This document shows, in pieces, positions 50,801 through 59,114 of a DNA stretch of 64,000 nt. This DNA comes from Acinetobacter modestus (GTDB lineage Bacteria; Pseudomonadota; Gammaproteobacteria; Pseudomonadales; Moraxellaceae), in contig NZ_BMDV01000002.1 of the NCBI RefSeq assembly GCF_014636095.1, positions 567,724 through 631,723 of the forward strand, given 5' to 3'. Under the pieces are notes generated by a model. It saw only the letters and a list, made by a program, of their open reading frames with translations, was not told the DNA's origin and did not search any database. Positions within the stretch are counted from its first letter, which is position 1; each line of letters starts with the position of its first letter. A program made the translations under genes and the position numbers.

Positions 50801-50877
50801 TTTAGAGATTCAATTGGGTCAGTAGAACAGTCTACACAAGGTGCATTCTCAGACGTAATTGATTTTAGATGGTCCAT
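47857..50877 (-). CDS. Catalase-like domain fused to LodA-type quinoprotein oxidase
   Basis: A 1006-residue fusion. Residues 40-335 are catalase-like (KPHGVAAAEFVV, TWIRFSSDTTPTRTDYK, GIGIKLFDVAG). Residues 355-1006 are LodA-like, starting IHPAIGIARVGDSINEFFIGPE, an amino-acid oxidase that makes ammonia and hydrogen peroxide. C789 (in HPGCEMTWP) and W851 (in PWQGDT) are probable cysteine-tryptophylquinone precursors, 62 residues apart; in Marinomonas LodA the spacing is about 65. No signal peptide is seen. AAGGGA precedes the ATG. The substrate is unknown. Confidence 0.8.
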   Translation of the reverse strand: MDHLKSITSENAPCVDCSTDPIESLKAVFVDMVQAGRIAKGQCPAMRPVFLKPHGVAAAEFVVRSDLPENLRVGLFANLGKSYPTWIRFSSDTTPTRTDYKSTLGIGIKLFDVAGEKLLGNPHADTFDFILQNFDAFFVDTAKDMCEFTKAGVVDGDYDPYLKAHPKTSELLDAMAKPVASVLASPYWSGLPFRFGEDQYVKYKIEPTFYLDPPTHSPNDPSYLATDLNTRLKNSEARFRFMIQLRTVPEQMPLDEATVVWPEDLSPPIHVADIVIPIQDISARGQAEYGENLAMNIWRVTAEHAPVGSIADARRVVYAASAELRRNVNGVPQGEPDTPRPLISPANAVDTDIVRAAIHPAIGIARVGDSINEFFIGPEVVDAPADLNQQPNFYRDATGAIKRQASRFRIYGYNAAGEVVRELTPDNADIVWTVHVANRKAEWYQFQYALDIPEAVNAPDNAFTLRNPTVKDRKKLAIDPGPRSIFGRNVSGSAEHRFDTGTFQAAADQPVTVPLGEIQTDENGRLIFLGGHGKAASPTDAPVYDPDNPPSFNNANDWYDDTSDGPVTATVSINGISILVESAWVVVAPPNYAPDVVSWRTMYDLMCDVYVNAGWMSMPEMPSFTKDILPLLQRLGGLQWVNKGFAAYFGKGCPMDFTNPSLLAKLSFKPEQATDPDPYSELRRAILHSFRPLKPSVAEPVTWPHIWPWIYGDAFGSFPENGTGNMLTMTGLQQGILQHWVNGKFINDWTTETPTVPTSIDQVPLAQQPNMLDQAALHYCLADTFHPGCEMTWPMRHASMYSAPFRIRLRPSSEPEPYYGSTMTPIKVQQVDGPLYAQTAGSITRWMAIPWQGDTAFCRSGYDPDFDPYLPTFWAARVPNHVLTEQDYQKVMNLDLPREERIAAFNQRLNWLRAIKDANTAEVMLRMIAHFNELGIVEVRPGIKDDPDLPEYIYVETLIAGQLKTAAENATTLLRNIARPLTELEKAGWADQEQLLAFRSVRVQKR

Positions 50878-51067
50878 ATTTATCCCTTATTATTTTTAAA
50901 ATTATTTATAAAGTGTATTGCCGATAAGAAATTACAGAAAAGGGTTTATATGGTCAATACATGTCCTATAAAAACAGTTCTGTATTTTATAAATTATTGT
51001 TTTTTAATAAATTATTTATTTTTTAACCGTTTTTTTAAATCTGATAAGTTTTATTAAATAAAGAATT

Positions 51068-51086
51068 GATAATGATAATTGATATT
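51068..51086. promoter_or_regulatory. Possible Fur box
   Basis: GATAATGATAATTGATATT matches the classic 19-bp Fur consensus at about 15 positions, strongest in the first 12. It lies about 190 bp upstream of the catalase/LodA gene in a 419-bp AT-rich gap that holds no other recognisable gene. Confidence 0.3.
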
Positions 51087-51296
51087 GTTGTTAGCGCTAA
51101 TAAAATATAGGTTTTAAATCGTGGGACTAAATATTTAAGCTAAAATAGTTTTTGATTATTTAGATAATTTTAATTAATTATTGGTTTGGAGCTGTTTTGT
51201 ATAAAAATATAATAATGGATTTAAAATCAATATTTATGAAATAAAAAATAAAATGCAAATTGGATCACATTTTATTTTTTATTCCGATATTTATTT

Positions 51297-51590
51297 TTAG
51301 TAATAGTTAGCAGTTATAACTGTACTTTTTTGGTCAGGTAATTGTTCAATACTAATCTCAGTTGTATAGTTTTTCTGTGATTTGTTCTTTAAATTTTGGA
51401 TTAAACTCACTATTTCTTCATTTTTCTTGCTTGAAATGTTAGTCAATTCACAGTCTTGGTTGGTTTGATTTAAAGAGCATGTATCTTCAACAATACTTCC
51501 ACTGATTTGAATGGTATTTGCTGAATAAGCCATCGAAGTAAACGCAATTAATGATGAACCCAATAGAATTTTATAAATATTTTTATACAT
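51297..51590 (-). CDS. Small exported pilin-like protein
   Basis: A 97-residue protein with a signal peptide (KILLGSSLIAFTSMAYSA, cut before NTIQ). The mature start IQISGSIVEDTCSLN is the typical opening of type 1-like pilin subunits, but the rest is short and lacks the full immunoglobulin-like fold, and two cysteines are close together. It may be a minor subunit or a truncated pilin. It lies 260 nt beyond the pilus operon terminator. Confidence 0.5.
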   Translation of the reverse strand: MYKNIYKILLGSSLIAFTSMAYSANTIQISGSIVEDTCSLNQTNQDCELTNISSKKNEEIVSLIQNLKNKSQKNYTTEISIEQLPDQKSTVITANYY

Positions 51591-51796
51591 GAATATTTCC
51601 TTTATATAATGTATTTATTATTAATTAACATGAAATTTATTATTAAGGCAATATTGAAATTAATTATGATAAAAATATTTATTTAAAATGTGATGTATGT
51701 TTAATTTTGCTTAGGTAATGATAATTTTGGCGTGTTTTTAATTGTATATACAGTATCAATATTTTTTTATTTAGTGTGATTTATTTCAAATAAATA

Positions 51797-51828
51797 AAAA
51801 CCCCAAGGCAATGACTAGGTTTGGGGTT
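51797..51828 (-). terminator. Terminator of the pilus operon
   Basis: On the minus strand AACCCCAA and TTGGGGTT form a stem followed by TTTATTT, 23 nt after the tip-adhesin stop. Confidence 0.7.
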
Positions 51829-51850
51829 AGGTAAGTTGGGAATTAAAGTT

Positions 51851-52867
51851 TTAATCGTACTGAATGGTGACCGTTGCCATCGCCCGTACAGTTCCAGCAG
51901 TGACAGTTGTTGCTGTTTGATAGTAACGAGCAGCTAATGGAACATTGTATTGAATGACTTCATTTGATTTAACCGTACCCAGCGCAAGTTTATCGCCACG
52001 AGCAATCACCTTATTGATATTTTGGTAATTTGAGATCAGTTGAACTCCAACACCATTCGCTTTCGTTGCAGTCGGTGCGGTATTTGTTAAAACTTGGTTA
52101 TTACTGCCATCTTGGGTGTAATCGAAGCTTAAACTAACCTGAGTTTTTTCTTCGTAACCTGTTGGGTTGATGCCACCATTACATAAAATATTCAGATCAA
52201 ATGCTTGTTCACCTTGAGTCGAACCAACCCCTTTAAAACCAGATTTCATTACCGTTGGAAGCTGAACTGTTTTATTGATGTTGCCTTGTAGCTCACATGA
52301 AGAAGAAGCAATAGTAATGGCGTTACCATAAACAGTACTGGTTAAAAATGGACGACTGTTTTGTCCAGTCACGTAATAGGTACTATATCTACCCGGAACA
52401 AGGGCACCAGATCCAGTTTGTGATGCTGTTTTAACAATCTCAACAACAAAGTAGCCTTGTGCTAAATTATAAAGTGTTCCAGGTGATAGACTGCGCGAGT
52501 AGGGGTAGTATCCAGAGAAATTGGTTGCATTTTCGGCTTCACGATATAGTCGAATACCGATTCCTGCAATATTGGTTGAATAAATACTATCGCCTAAAGG
52601 ACTAATTGGATAATTTTGCGATAAATCTGCGTAAATCCGATCAGCACTTGAAGTACATCTTAGTGTTGAGCCATTTGGATTGATTGGAAACGTTGCTTTA
52701 CGCAAAATAGTCCCAACAGGATCACTTGGGCGCACAACCACGCGACCTACAGCCATAGAAATATCAACTGTACTGAAGCCTGAGCTGAGTGTACAAAATG
52801 CATTGGCCGCCGTATTAAAACCAAAACCTGCCGTAAATAAAGCACCAGTAATTAGAATTTTCTTCAT
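51851..52867 (-). CDS. Pilus tip adhesin (two-domain)
   Basis: A 338-residue exported protein with signal peptide (ending ANA, before FCTL). Two domains of about 165 residues each start with or include cysteine pairs (FCTL...LRCTS; SSCEL...ILCNG), as in FimH-like adhesins with a receptor-binding domain and a pilin domain. The last residues (ATVTIQYD) form the alternating donor-type strand of pilins. It overlaps the usher stop (ATGA). It is the last gene of the operon. Confidence 0.75.
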   Translation of the reverse strand: MKKILITGALFTAGFGFNTAANAFCTLSSGFSTVDISMAVGRVVVRPSDPVGTILRKATFPINPNGSTLRCTSSADRIYADLSQNYPISPLGDSIYSTNIAGIGIRLYREAENATNFSGYYPYSRSLSPGTLYNLAQGYFVVEIVKTASQTGSGALVPGRYSTYYVTGQNSRPFLTSTVYGNAITIASSSCELQGNINKTVQLPTVMKSGFKGVGSTQGEQAFDLNILCNGGINPTGYEEKTQVSLSFDYTQDGSNNQVLTNTAPTATKANGVGVQLISNYQNINKVIARGDKLALGTVKSNEVIQYNVPLAARYYQTATTVTAGTVRAMATVTIQYD

Positions 52868-55419
52868 TTACAAATTGCCTCAGTCATGATCATATTTTGT
52901 TGATCTTTATCTAGTTGAGAACGAACATCATAGCTAACCTGACATTGCTCAGACGCTTCATCACCCCAGTTAACGTAAAGCGTATCTTGAGGTAATTTTG
53001 TTCGAACATAAATTAGGCTTCCTTGTGCAACCATGCCCACAGCTTCTTTGTCTTTGTTATAGACTTGAGCAGCAAAAGGTAAACTTTCTCCATTTGCCTG
53101 TTTGCTTTGGATATAGATTGCATAACCAGTTTTTGTTGAAAAATCTACTTTTGCAATTGCACCTGCAAAAGGAGCAATACGTTGGCTAGTTTCCTCTAGT
53201 TCAACATTTGTAGACATGTTTTGAGGGTCAAGGGTAATGTCATTTAAACGATATGGCGTAACATAAGGAATAACAGCATAACCTGCTTTATTAATACTTA
53301 AACCAACGGTATTACCGACTTTCGCACCTGCAGCGTCTGGTGCATAGACTAGAACCATAGTCTGCCCTTGATCTGGCCCAAATAGGACGCCTTGAGAATG
53401 TGCAACAATACTACCGCTTAGACTTAACATTGCTTGTTGATAGTCTTCGGCATAACTATAAGATCCGCCAACTGTTGCAAAATTAGTTCTATAACGACTA
53501 TTGACGTTAAAGCTAGGATCATTACGATCTTGGTGAGACATACTCGCACCGTAGCTGAAACGATCACCTACCACGCCACTTACACCCACAGTACGATTAT
53601 TATCTGCAATAGTGGTATTCACGTTCGCAGAGTTTTTCTTGAAGCTTAGTGGGAAGGAGATTGTCGCTAAATATTCAGTATCTTGGTCACTACGATTTGA
53701 ACCGTATTCTATTTGGCGATTTACAGCTGAAATACCATAGGTAATACCTTGATAATTATTACTATAACCAATTTGGTATTGCTTAGTTGATTCGCTACGA
53801 TTCCAATAATCAATCCATGAACCAACAACATAGACATTACCCCAACCTTCAGGTAGTCCTTGGTTCAGCGTAATTTGGAACTCACTACGTTGTTTACCAA
53901 CGGCATAAGTATTTTCGCCTTTTTCTTCAAGGTCACGGATTAGAATTGCATCACGAAGGTTGTAATAGTCTTCTGTAGAGTAGCGATATGCTGCAAGTGT
54001 TAAATTCGTATCCGTTGGAGCAATTAATTTACTGTAACTTAAGCGAAAACTCTGGCCAGATTGAGACTCTTGTTTTTTGAAATCTGCTTGTGAGTGAGTT
54101 ACGTCTAGAGAAATTGCACCTATTGGTGTAGCAAAAGCGGCTCCGACGAGTGCAGACCCATAATCTTCTGCTAATTGGAAACCAGAATATGCTGTTAGGT
54201 AGTTATTAACACCGCGCTGATATTTACCTTGCGTTACCCACGGCGTTAAATCTATATCTCGGTCACGAAATTCACCTGCTGTGAGCGAGTAACGGCTTAA
54301 ACCAGGACGTAGCATTTGAACAACTGAGGCATAAGGCACAGCGAATTTTTGAATTTCACCGTTTGACTCAATAACCGAAACTTCGAGTTCGCCGCCAAAT
54401 CCAGTCGGATATAAATCATTAATTTCAAAACGGCCAGGAGCTACAGTGGTTTGATAAATCAATTGACCTTGTTGGCGAATCTCAACTTTTGCATTAGTTT
54501 TTGCATTACCACGGATCTGAGGTGCATAACCAATCATACTGTTTGGCAGCATCCGATCATCACTAGAAAAATCGACACCACGATACCCAAAAGAATCAAA
54601 AATTTCGCCGTTAGTAAAACTATCACCTAAAGTGAGAACGCCACGATAATTTGGAAAAGCACGTTGGGCATAGCTACTGACAGCTTCGTAATTTGAGCCT
54701 TTTTTTTCTGATTCTTTGTTATCTTGCCACTGCCATTGACCGTTATGTCTAAACTGCCAACCACCAATATTGGCGCCTGTTGTTAGACCAATAAAAGCAT
54801 TTGTCGTTTCTTGTTGACCAGAAGATTTGTTAAATGTTTTATAAGCACTTCCGTTATACGACAAAAAGCCAGCATTAATACCTCGATCCCAGACACTCGG
54901 ATCGACATAACCCTGTGCATTTTTTTGTAATGCAATTTGTGGAATAGAAACATCAATTCGTAGGCGTGAGGTATCAAAATCGTAATAAGCATTTTCTACC
55001 CATTCTTCGATTTTATAACACGCATTTGGAGCTGTCGTTTCGGTACGATTGACCAAAACCTCTTGTTTTACACCATATTCAAGTAATGAATTTGCAGTAA
55101 AACATGTGTAAGCATTTTGATTTTGTTCAGTAGAGCGGAAAACCATCCGTTTTTTACCAAACCAGTTTCCGTTGATATAAACATCAACGCTATATTCACC
55201 TGGTAGGACTGGATTACCATATTTGAAACGTGAAATATCAACTTTTTGAGCATCACCCATTAAGAAAACAGAGTCAAATTCTGCTTCCATTGGTGCTTGT
55301 TCTTTTGTTTGTTCTGCTGAGTAAACAGCCATAGGCATCGTAATTGTGATTATCCCAGAAGTAAGGTAATAACAAATACGACGTTTAAGGAACTTAGCAG
55401 AAGCTTTCTTATTTGACAT
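52864..55419 (-). CDS. Outer-membrane pilus usher
   Basis: An 851-residue usher of the FimD/PapC family that secretes and assembles subunits across the outer membrane. A signal peptide precedes the N-terminal chaperone-binding domain (DISRFKYGNPVLPGEYSVDV). A 24-strand barrel region (about 170-680) contains the plug segment (YAPQIRGNAKTNAKVEI, then LYPTGFGGELEVSVIE). C-terminal domains end with GDEASEQCQVSYDV. It lies 64 nt after the chaperone gene. It fits the A. baumannii Prp-type pilus, but I do not assign a symbol. Confidence 0.9.
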   Translation of the reverse strand: MSNKKASAKFLKRRICYYLTSGIITITMPMAVYSAEQTKEQAPMEAEFDSVFLMGDAQKVDISRFKYGNPVLPGEYSVDVYINGNWFGKKRMVFRSTEQNQNAYTCFTANSLLEYGVKQEVLVNRTETTAPNACYKIEEWVENAYYDFDTSRLRIDVSIPQIALQKNAQGYVDPSVWDRGINAGFLSYNGSAYKTFNKSSGQQETTNAFIGLTTGANIGGWQFRHNGQWQWQDNKESEKKGSNYEAVSSYAQRAFPNYRGVLTLGDSFTNGEIFDSFGYRGVDFSSDDRMLPNSMIGYAPQIRGNAKTNAKVEIRQQGQLIYQTTVAPGRFEINDLYPTGFGGELEVSVIESNGEIQKFAVPYASVVQMLRPGLSRYSLTAGEFRDRDIDLTPWVTQGKYQRGVNNYLTAYSGFQLAEDYGSALVGAAFATPIGAISLDVTHSQADFKKQESQSGQSFRLSYSKLIAPTDTNLTLAAYRYSTEDYYNLRDAILIRDLEEKGENTYAVGKQRSEFQITLNQGLPEGWGNVYVVGSWIDYWNRSESTKQYQIGYSNNYQGITYGISAVNRQIEYGSNRSDQDTEYLATISFPLSFKKNSANVNTTIADNNRTVGVSGVVGDRFSYGASMSHQDRNDPSFNVNSRYRTNFATVGGSYSYAEDYQQAMLSLSGSIVAHSQGVLFGPDQGQTMVLVYAPDAAGAKVGNTVGLSINKAGYAVIPYVTPYRLNDITLDPQNMSTNVELEETSQRIAPFAGAIAKVDFSTKTGYAIYIQSKQANGESLPFAAQVYNKDKEAVGMVAQGSLIYVRTKLPQDTLYVNWGDEASEQCQVSYDVRSQLDKDQQNMIMTEAICK

Positions 55420-55483
55420 AATTCTTTCGCCTATTCAACGATAGGTACTCAATAATTTATCGCTTGGTAAGTAAATATCTTTG

Positions 55484-56218
55484 TTATTGAAGCTTAATTT
55501 GGTGCTCAATACGACCGCCATAATCATTAATACTAATAAAGCTAAGTTTTTCAGTATTTGCAGTTTTTAACTGCACTTTGTCTTCGCTAAAAGGCGATAG
55601 CATTAAGCCTTTAGGTAAGAGATCAACTGGCTGAGTACCATTAAGTTGATATACGGCAGTCATCGTAACGTGAAATGGGGTTGGATTTTTGACCGTTAAG
55701 GTCTGACCATTTCTAATCCATTGCAGTTTTTCAGCAGCTAAATTAGCGTCTTCTTTAATACCAGCAGGTCGGTAGAAAAATTTAATACGTGAACGGATTG
55801 CAAGTTGCAAAAAATTATCTGGAACAGATTCTTTGCTATTTGCTGTTGGTCTTGGTGGAATATCTAATACATTTAACCAATATACCGTTTCTTTTTTCTG
55901 ATCTAATTGTGTTGCGCTTGGAAGAGCTGCGATACGAAGAGATTGACTCTTAGTTGGATCGACACGAGAGATAGGTGGGGTAATCATAAATGGAACTTTA
56001 GATTGGTCTGGTGTACTTTTAGGGTCACCATCATCAATCCATGCTTGAACAAGCGATGGTTTTGAACCATTGTTACTTACTTGCAAAGTCACTTCACGAG
56101 CGTCAGACGGATACACAACGCGAGTACCATGTAAGATAATTTCTGCTTGAGCTGTGCTTACAGCAAAAACGGAAGATATCGCTAAACCAAGCAAAATATT
56201 GTAACTGTTCAATGTCAT
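55484..56218 (-). CDS. Periplasmic pilus chaperone
   Basis: A 244-residue PapD-type chaperone with signal peptide (ending AQA). The N-terminal domain has the conserved TRVVYPSDAREVTLQVSN and FMITPPISRVDP; VYWLNVLDIPP and LQLAIRSRIKFFYRP are the family hallmark strands that donate the G1 strand to subunits. It lies between the pilin and usher genes on the same strand. Confidence 0.9.
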   Translation of the reverse strand: MTLNSYNILLGLAISSVFAVSTAQAEIILHGTRVVYPSDAREVTLQVSNNGSKPSLVQAWIDDGDPKSTPDQSKVPFMITPPISRVDPTKSQSLRIAALPSATQLDQKKETVYWLNVLDIPPRPTANSKESVPDNFLQLAIRSRIKFFYRPAGIKEDANLAAEKLQWIRNGQTLTVKNPTPFHVTMTAVYQLNGTQPVDLLPKGLMLSPFSEDKVQLKTANTEKLSFISINDYGGRIEHQIKLQ

Positions 56219-56303
56219 TTATACTTACTCTATTACCGCAATATATTTTTATAACAAACTGCGAATTTCTAAATTTTAGAAATTCGCAGAGATTATCAAT
56301 AAA

Positions 56304-56837
56304 TTATTGATAAATGATTGTGTACTGAACTGAAGTACTTACTTTACCAGCAGTAGAAGCGCCAGTTGCATAGTATTCAGCATAGTAGTTCAAGTCAGCG
56401 CTACCATTGTCTATAACGTCAACCCATTGAGAGTTCGCTTGAGCACCATTTGAACCTGTTGCAAGTACAGGAATAAATTGGTTGTTGCTACCTAACAATT
56501 GAACTTTAACGTTATTTGCACCACCAACAGCTTGGTTATTTAAACGACCTGTAGAGAAGTCAACAGTTGCACCTGGTTCAAAATAAGTTGCAACTTTACC
56601 TTTTGAACATTGGTCAAGTTTGATTTGGAAAGGGGTACGGCCCGCAACATCACCTGTAGCAGCTAATGTTTGTTTAGAAACTGTTGGAAGAGTAACAGTA
56701 AAATCTTTGCCCGCAGGAGTGACAATTTTACAAGTTTGGTCAGTAACTAAACCATTAATAGTGATAGTACCATCAGCGGCTTGAGCGTTAGCAATACCTA
56801 CAACTGAAAGAGTAGCGATCAAAGCAAGTTTTTTCAT
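56304..56837 (-). CDS. Major fimbrial subunit (type 1-like pilin)
   Basis: A 177-residue pilin. The signal peptide ends NAQA before ADGTITINGLVTDQTCKI, the standard pilin start. C37 and the Cys of LDQCSKG form the canonical disulfide. It ends QYTIIYQ, a donor-type penultimate Tyr. As the first gene of the operon it should be the most abundant subunit; an 85-nt gap with no strong terminator follows. Confidence 0.85.
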   Translation of the reverse strand: MKKLALIATLSVVGIANAQAADGTITINGLVTDQTCKIVTPAGKDFTVTLPTVSKQTLAATGDVAGRTPFQIKLDQCSKGKVATYFEPGATVDFSTGRLNNQAVGGANNVKVQLLGSNNQFIPVLATGSNGAQANSQWVDVIDNGSADLNYYAEYYATGASTAGKVSTSVQYTIIYQ

Positions 56838-57301
56838 AATAATTTCTCTAATACATCAGCTTAAAGTTTGAATTAGATTACTTTTTCAGTTAATTATTGC
56901 GCTGAATAAGTAATGTGCGAAATATATCATTTAAATTAAAAAATGCAAACTGTGTCACACTTTTGTGTTTTTGCTTGATGCTAAAACTTTAGAAAAAATA
57001 ACTCATTGTTTATTTTATAGTTCTTTTTTAAAACGATTTTTGTTTTGTGAATTTTAGATAAATTACGTGAAATTTAATGTCTTATTTTGTAAGTAATAAT
57101 GCACTATTTGTTTATTTTTTATTCAAAATGGCCGTTTTTTTATATTAATTTTTTATTACAGCTTCAAAATAACGAATGAAAAATGAGCACTAGAATTACA
57201 TTCTTAACAAAAACGCCAAACTTTCTTTAAGAATTTTTTAAGGTTGAATCCTTAGTTTTTTAGTCATGATTAGATGAAAAATACATCGAAAGGAGCTACT
57301 C
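56838..57301. other. AT-rich divergent intergenic region
   Basis: A 464-bp gap between the minus-strand pilin and the + strand gene at 57302. It is very AT-rich with several T-runs and should hold both promoters. I see no gene, and no motif strong enough to call. AAAGGAG precedes the ATG at 57302. Confidence 0.5.
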
Positions 57302-57649
57302 ATGAATATGCTTTATACACATAAACCAAACTACTATTTCTTTGCCCATAAGTTTGTTCTCTTCTTGGAAAGTTATCTAAAAGTGCATCCTTTTGAACAG
57401 CAAACGAGTTTTAACTTACATACAATTTACGATTTGTTTAGTCATGATCGTGCATCGAGCACTACGAATTTAGAAGGTATTTTAAATATTGCTGATGAAT
57501 ATGTACTTGAAACTGATGAAGGTTCACAGCCATTGATTCGTAGCTATCATTTGCATTTGGATAATCATGTATTAACACTCGAATTTAATCCTAAAGCAGT
57601 TGAAAGCTTAAAGGCAGGTCAAATTATTGTGAGTCCTTTAGCAGCTTAA
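57302..57649 (+). CDS. Conserved hypothetical protein
   Basis: A 115-residue soluble protein with a strong AAAGGAG site and its own terminator. It is rich in His, Tyr and Phe in the first 60 residues (YFFAHKFVLFLESYLKVHPFE), followed by an acidic segment and a beta-rich end. There is no signal peptide. It looks like a lineage-restricted gene; function unknown. Confidence 0.6.
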   Translation: MNMLYTHKPNYYFFAHKFVLFLESYLKVHPFEQQTSFNLHTIYDLFSHDRASSTTNLEGILNIADEYVLETDEGSQPLIRSYHLHLDNHVLTLEFNPKAVESLKAGQIIVSPLAA

Positions 57650-57676
57650 TTAATCTATTATCATTTCCTGTTTTAT

Positions 57677-57716
57677 ACACTTAGCTATTAATCTCCTTTG
57701 GCTAAGTGTCTTTTTT
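57677..57716 (+). terminator. Rho-independent terminator
   Basis: ACACTTAGC (57677-57685) pairs with GCTAAGTGT (57701-57709) around a 15-nt loop and is followed by C and six T. Confidence 0.8.
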
Positions 57717-57780
57717 ACAAGCTGCATAAAAACCATTGATTGTTTATGATAAATAGATCAAGCAAAGATATTTGAATAGT

Positions 57781-57993
57781 ATGGATAAAGATTTTAAGTC
57801 AGAAACTTATAAGGTAGATGAAAGTACGACTGATACCATTCTATGGTTGATGCAGCATCAGGATATTTTTGATTCTTTCCATTTTGATGTACATACTCAA
57901 GAGTTGTCAGTCACACATGCAGCAGGTGTGGATATCATTCGCGTAGGAATGTTTTTAAATGCTAAATACGGCATTTTAGTGACATCAATTTAA
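57781..57993 (+). CDS. Small conserved hypothetical protein
   Basis: A 70-residue protein; I choose ATG 57781 over an in-frame TTG nine bases earlier. It is acidic with an alternating pattern (TDTILWLMQHQDIFDSFHFDV) and a hydrophobic end. No domain is recognised. It is convergent with bioB. Confidence 0.5.
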   Translation: MDKDFKSETYKVDESTTDTILWLMQHQDIFDSFHFDVHTQELSVTHAAGVDIIRVGMFLNAKYGILVTSI

Positions 57994-58001
57994 TATGATC
58001 G

Positions 58002-58035
58002 AAAAAAAGCCTTGTCAAATAACAAGGCTTTTTTT
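58002..58035. terminator. Bidirectional terminator
   Basis: AAAAAAAGCCTTGT (58002-58015) pairs with ACAAGGCTTTTTTT (58022-58035); it serves both the small + strand gene and bioB. Confidence 0.9.
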
Positions 58036-58037
58036 GT

Positions 58038-59039
58038 TTATGCGCTCATAGCATCTACTGAGAGTTCAGCAACAGTTGGTTTCGGTTTTTCTGCTGTTAA
58101 ACCTAATTTAGCAAATAGGATTTGGTCTTTACCTTCTCCAGCATTAGGCGTAGTCAATAACTTATCACCAGAGAAAAGCGAGTTTGCACCTGCCATGAAT
58201 GCAAGCGCTTGATCTGAATCACTGAGTGATTCGCGTCCTGCCGATAATCGAATATAACTATGAGGCATAATAATGCGAGCAACAGCAATAGTACGAATCC
58301 ATTCGGTCACATCTAACTTTTCAACTTCAGCAAGCGGTGTACCTTCGATCGGTACAAGCATATTAATTGGCACTGATTCAGGATGTACAGGCATAGTTGC
58401 AAGTTCTTGTAATAAACCAATACGGTCATTACGACTTTCACCTAATCCGACGATACCACCACTACATACTTTCATACCCGCTTGACGTACATGATCTAAT
58501 GTATCTAAACGATCATCAAAAGTACGCGTACTAATAATATGTGAATAGTATTCACGAGAGGTATCAAGGTTATGGTTGTAATAATCTAAACCAGCATCTT
58601 TTAAGCGTTCAGCTTGTGACTGATTGAGCATACCTAAAGTCATACAAGTTTCTAAACCGAGTGCTTTTACTTCACGAACCATTTCTAATACATAGGGCAT
58701 ATCTCGTTCGTGTGGATTACGCCAAGCAGCGCCCATACAGAAACGTGAAGAACCAGAATTTTTTGCTGTTTGAGCTTCACGAATGACTTTATCTACTGCA
58801 ATACGCTTTTCTGCTTCTAGTTTTGAGTCGTAATGTGCAGATTGAGAACAATACTTACAATCTTCTGGGCATTTACCCGTTTTGATTGAAAGCAGTGTGC
58901 TGACTTGAATGGTATTTGGCTGAAAATGCTCACGATGAGCACTTTGTGCTTTGAATACTAAGTCTAGAAAAGGTTGATCATATAAAGCTTGGATTTCATC
59001 ACGAGTCCAGTCATTACGTAAAGTCATTGTTATATCCAT
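58038..59039 (-). CDS. bioB: Biotin synthase
   Basis: A 333-residue radical-SAM enzyme that inserts sulfur into dethiobiotin, the last step of biotin synthesis. The CxxxCxxC cluster motif is at about 57-64 ([13 protein letters not shown]). YYNHNLDTS and GGIVGLGE are the conserved substrate/SAM strands, and RLSAGR near 265 carries the Arg of the second cluster. An ATG 12 nt in (MTLRND) is an alternative start. No other bio genes are nearby. Confidence 0.95.
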   Translation of the reverse strand: MDITMTLRNDWTRDEIQALYDQPFLDLVFKAQSAHREHFQPNTIQVSTLLSIKTGKCPEDCKYCSQSAHYDSKLEAEKRIAVDKVIREAQTAKNSGSSRFCMGAAWRNPHERDMPYVLEMVREVKALGLETCMTLGMLNQSQAERLKDAGLDYYNHNLDTSREYYSHIISTRTFDDRLDTLDHVRQAGMKVCSGGIVGLGESRNDRIGLLQELATMPVHPESVPINMLVPIEGTPLAEVEKLDVTEWIRTIAVARIIMPHSYIRLSAGRESLSDSDQALAFMAGANSLFSGDKLLTTPNAGEGKDQILFAKLGLTAEKPKPTVAELSVDAMSA

Positions 59040-59114
59040 GATGATTGATTACAAACATTGAGATTAATCATACAGAAATCGTGCCAAAGCCAAAGGGCAA
59101 AAAACATCATTTTT

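Noticed and set aside
50869..51057. A 62-codon frame on + in the gap upstream of the catalase/LodA gene
   Set aside because: It is Phe/Tyr/Ile/Asn-rich, as expected from AT-rich DNA, overlaps the promoter region and has no ribosome site.
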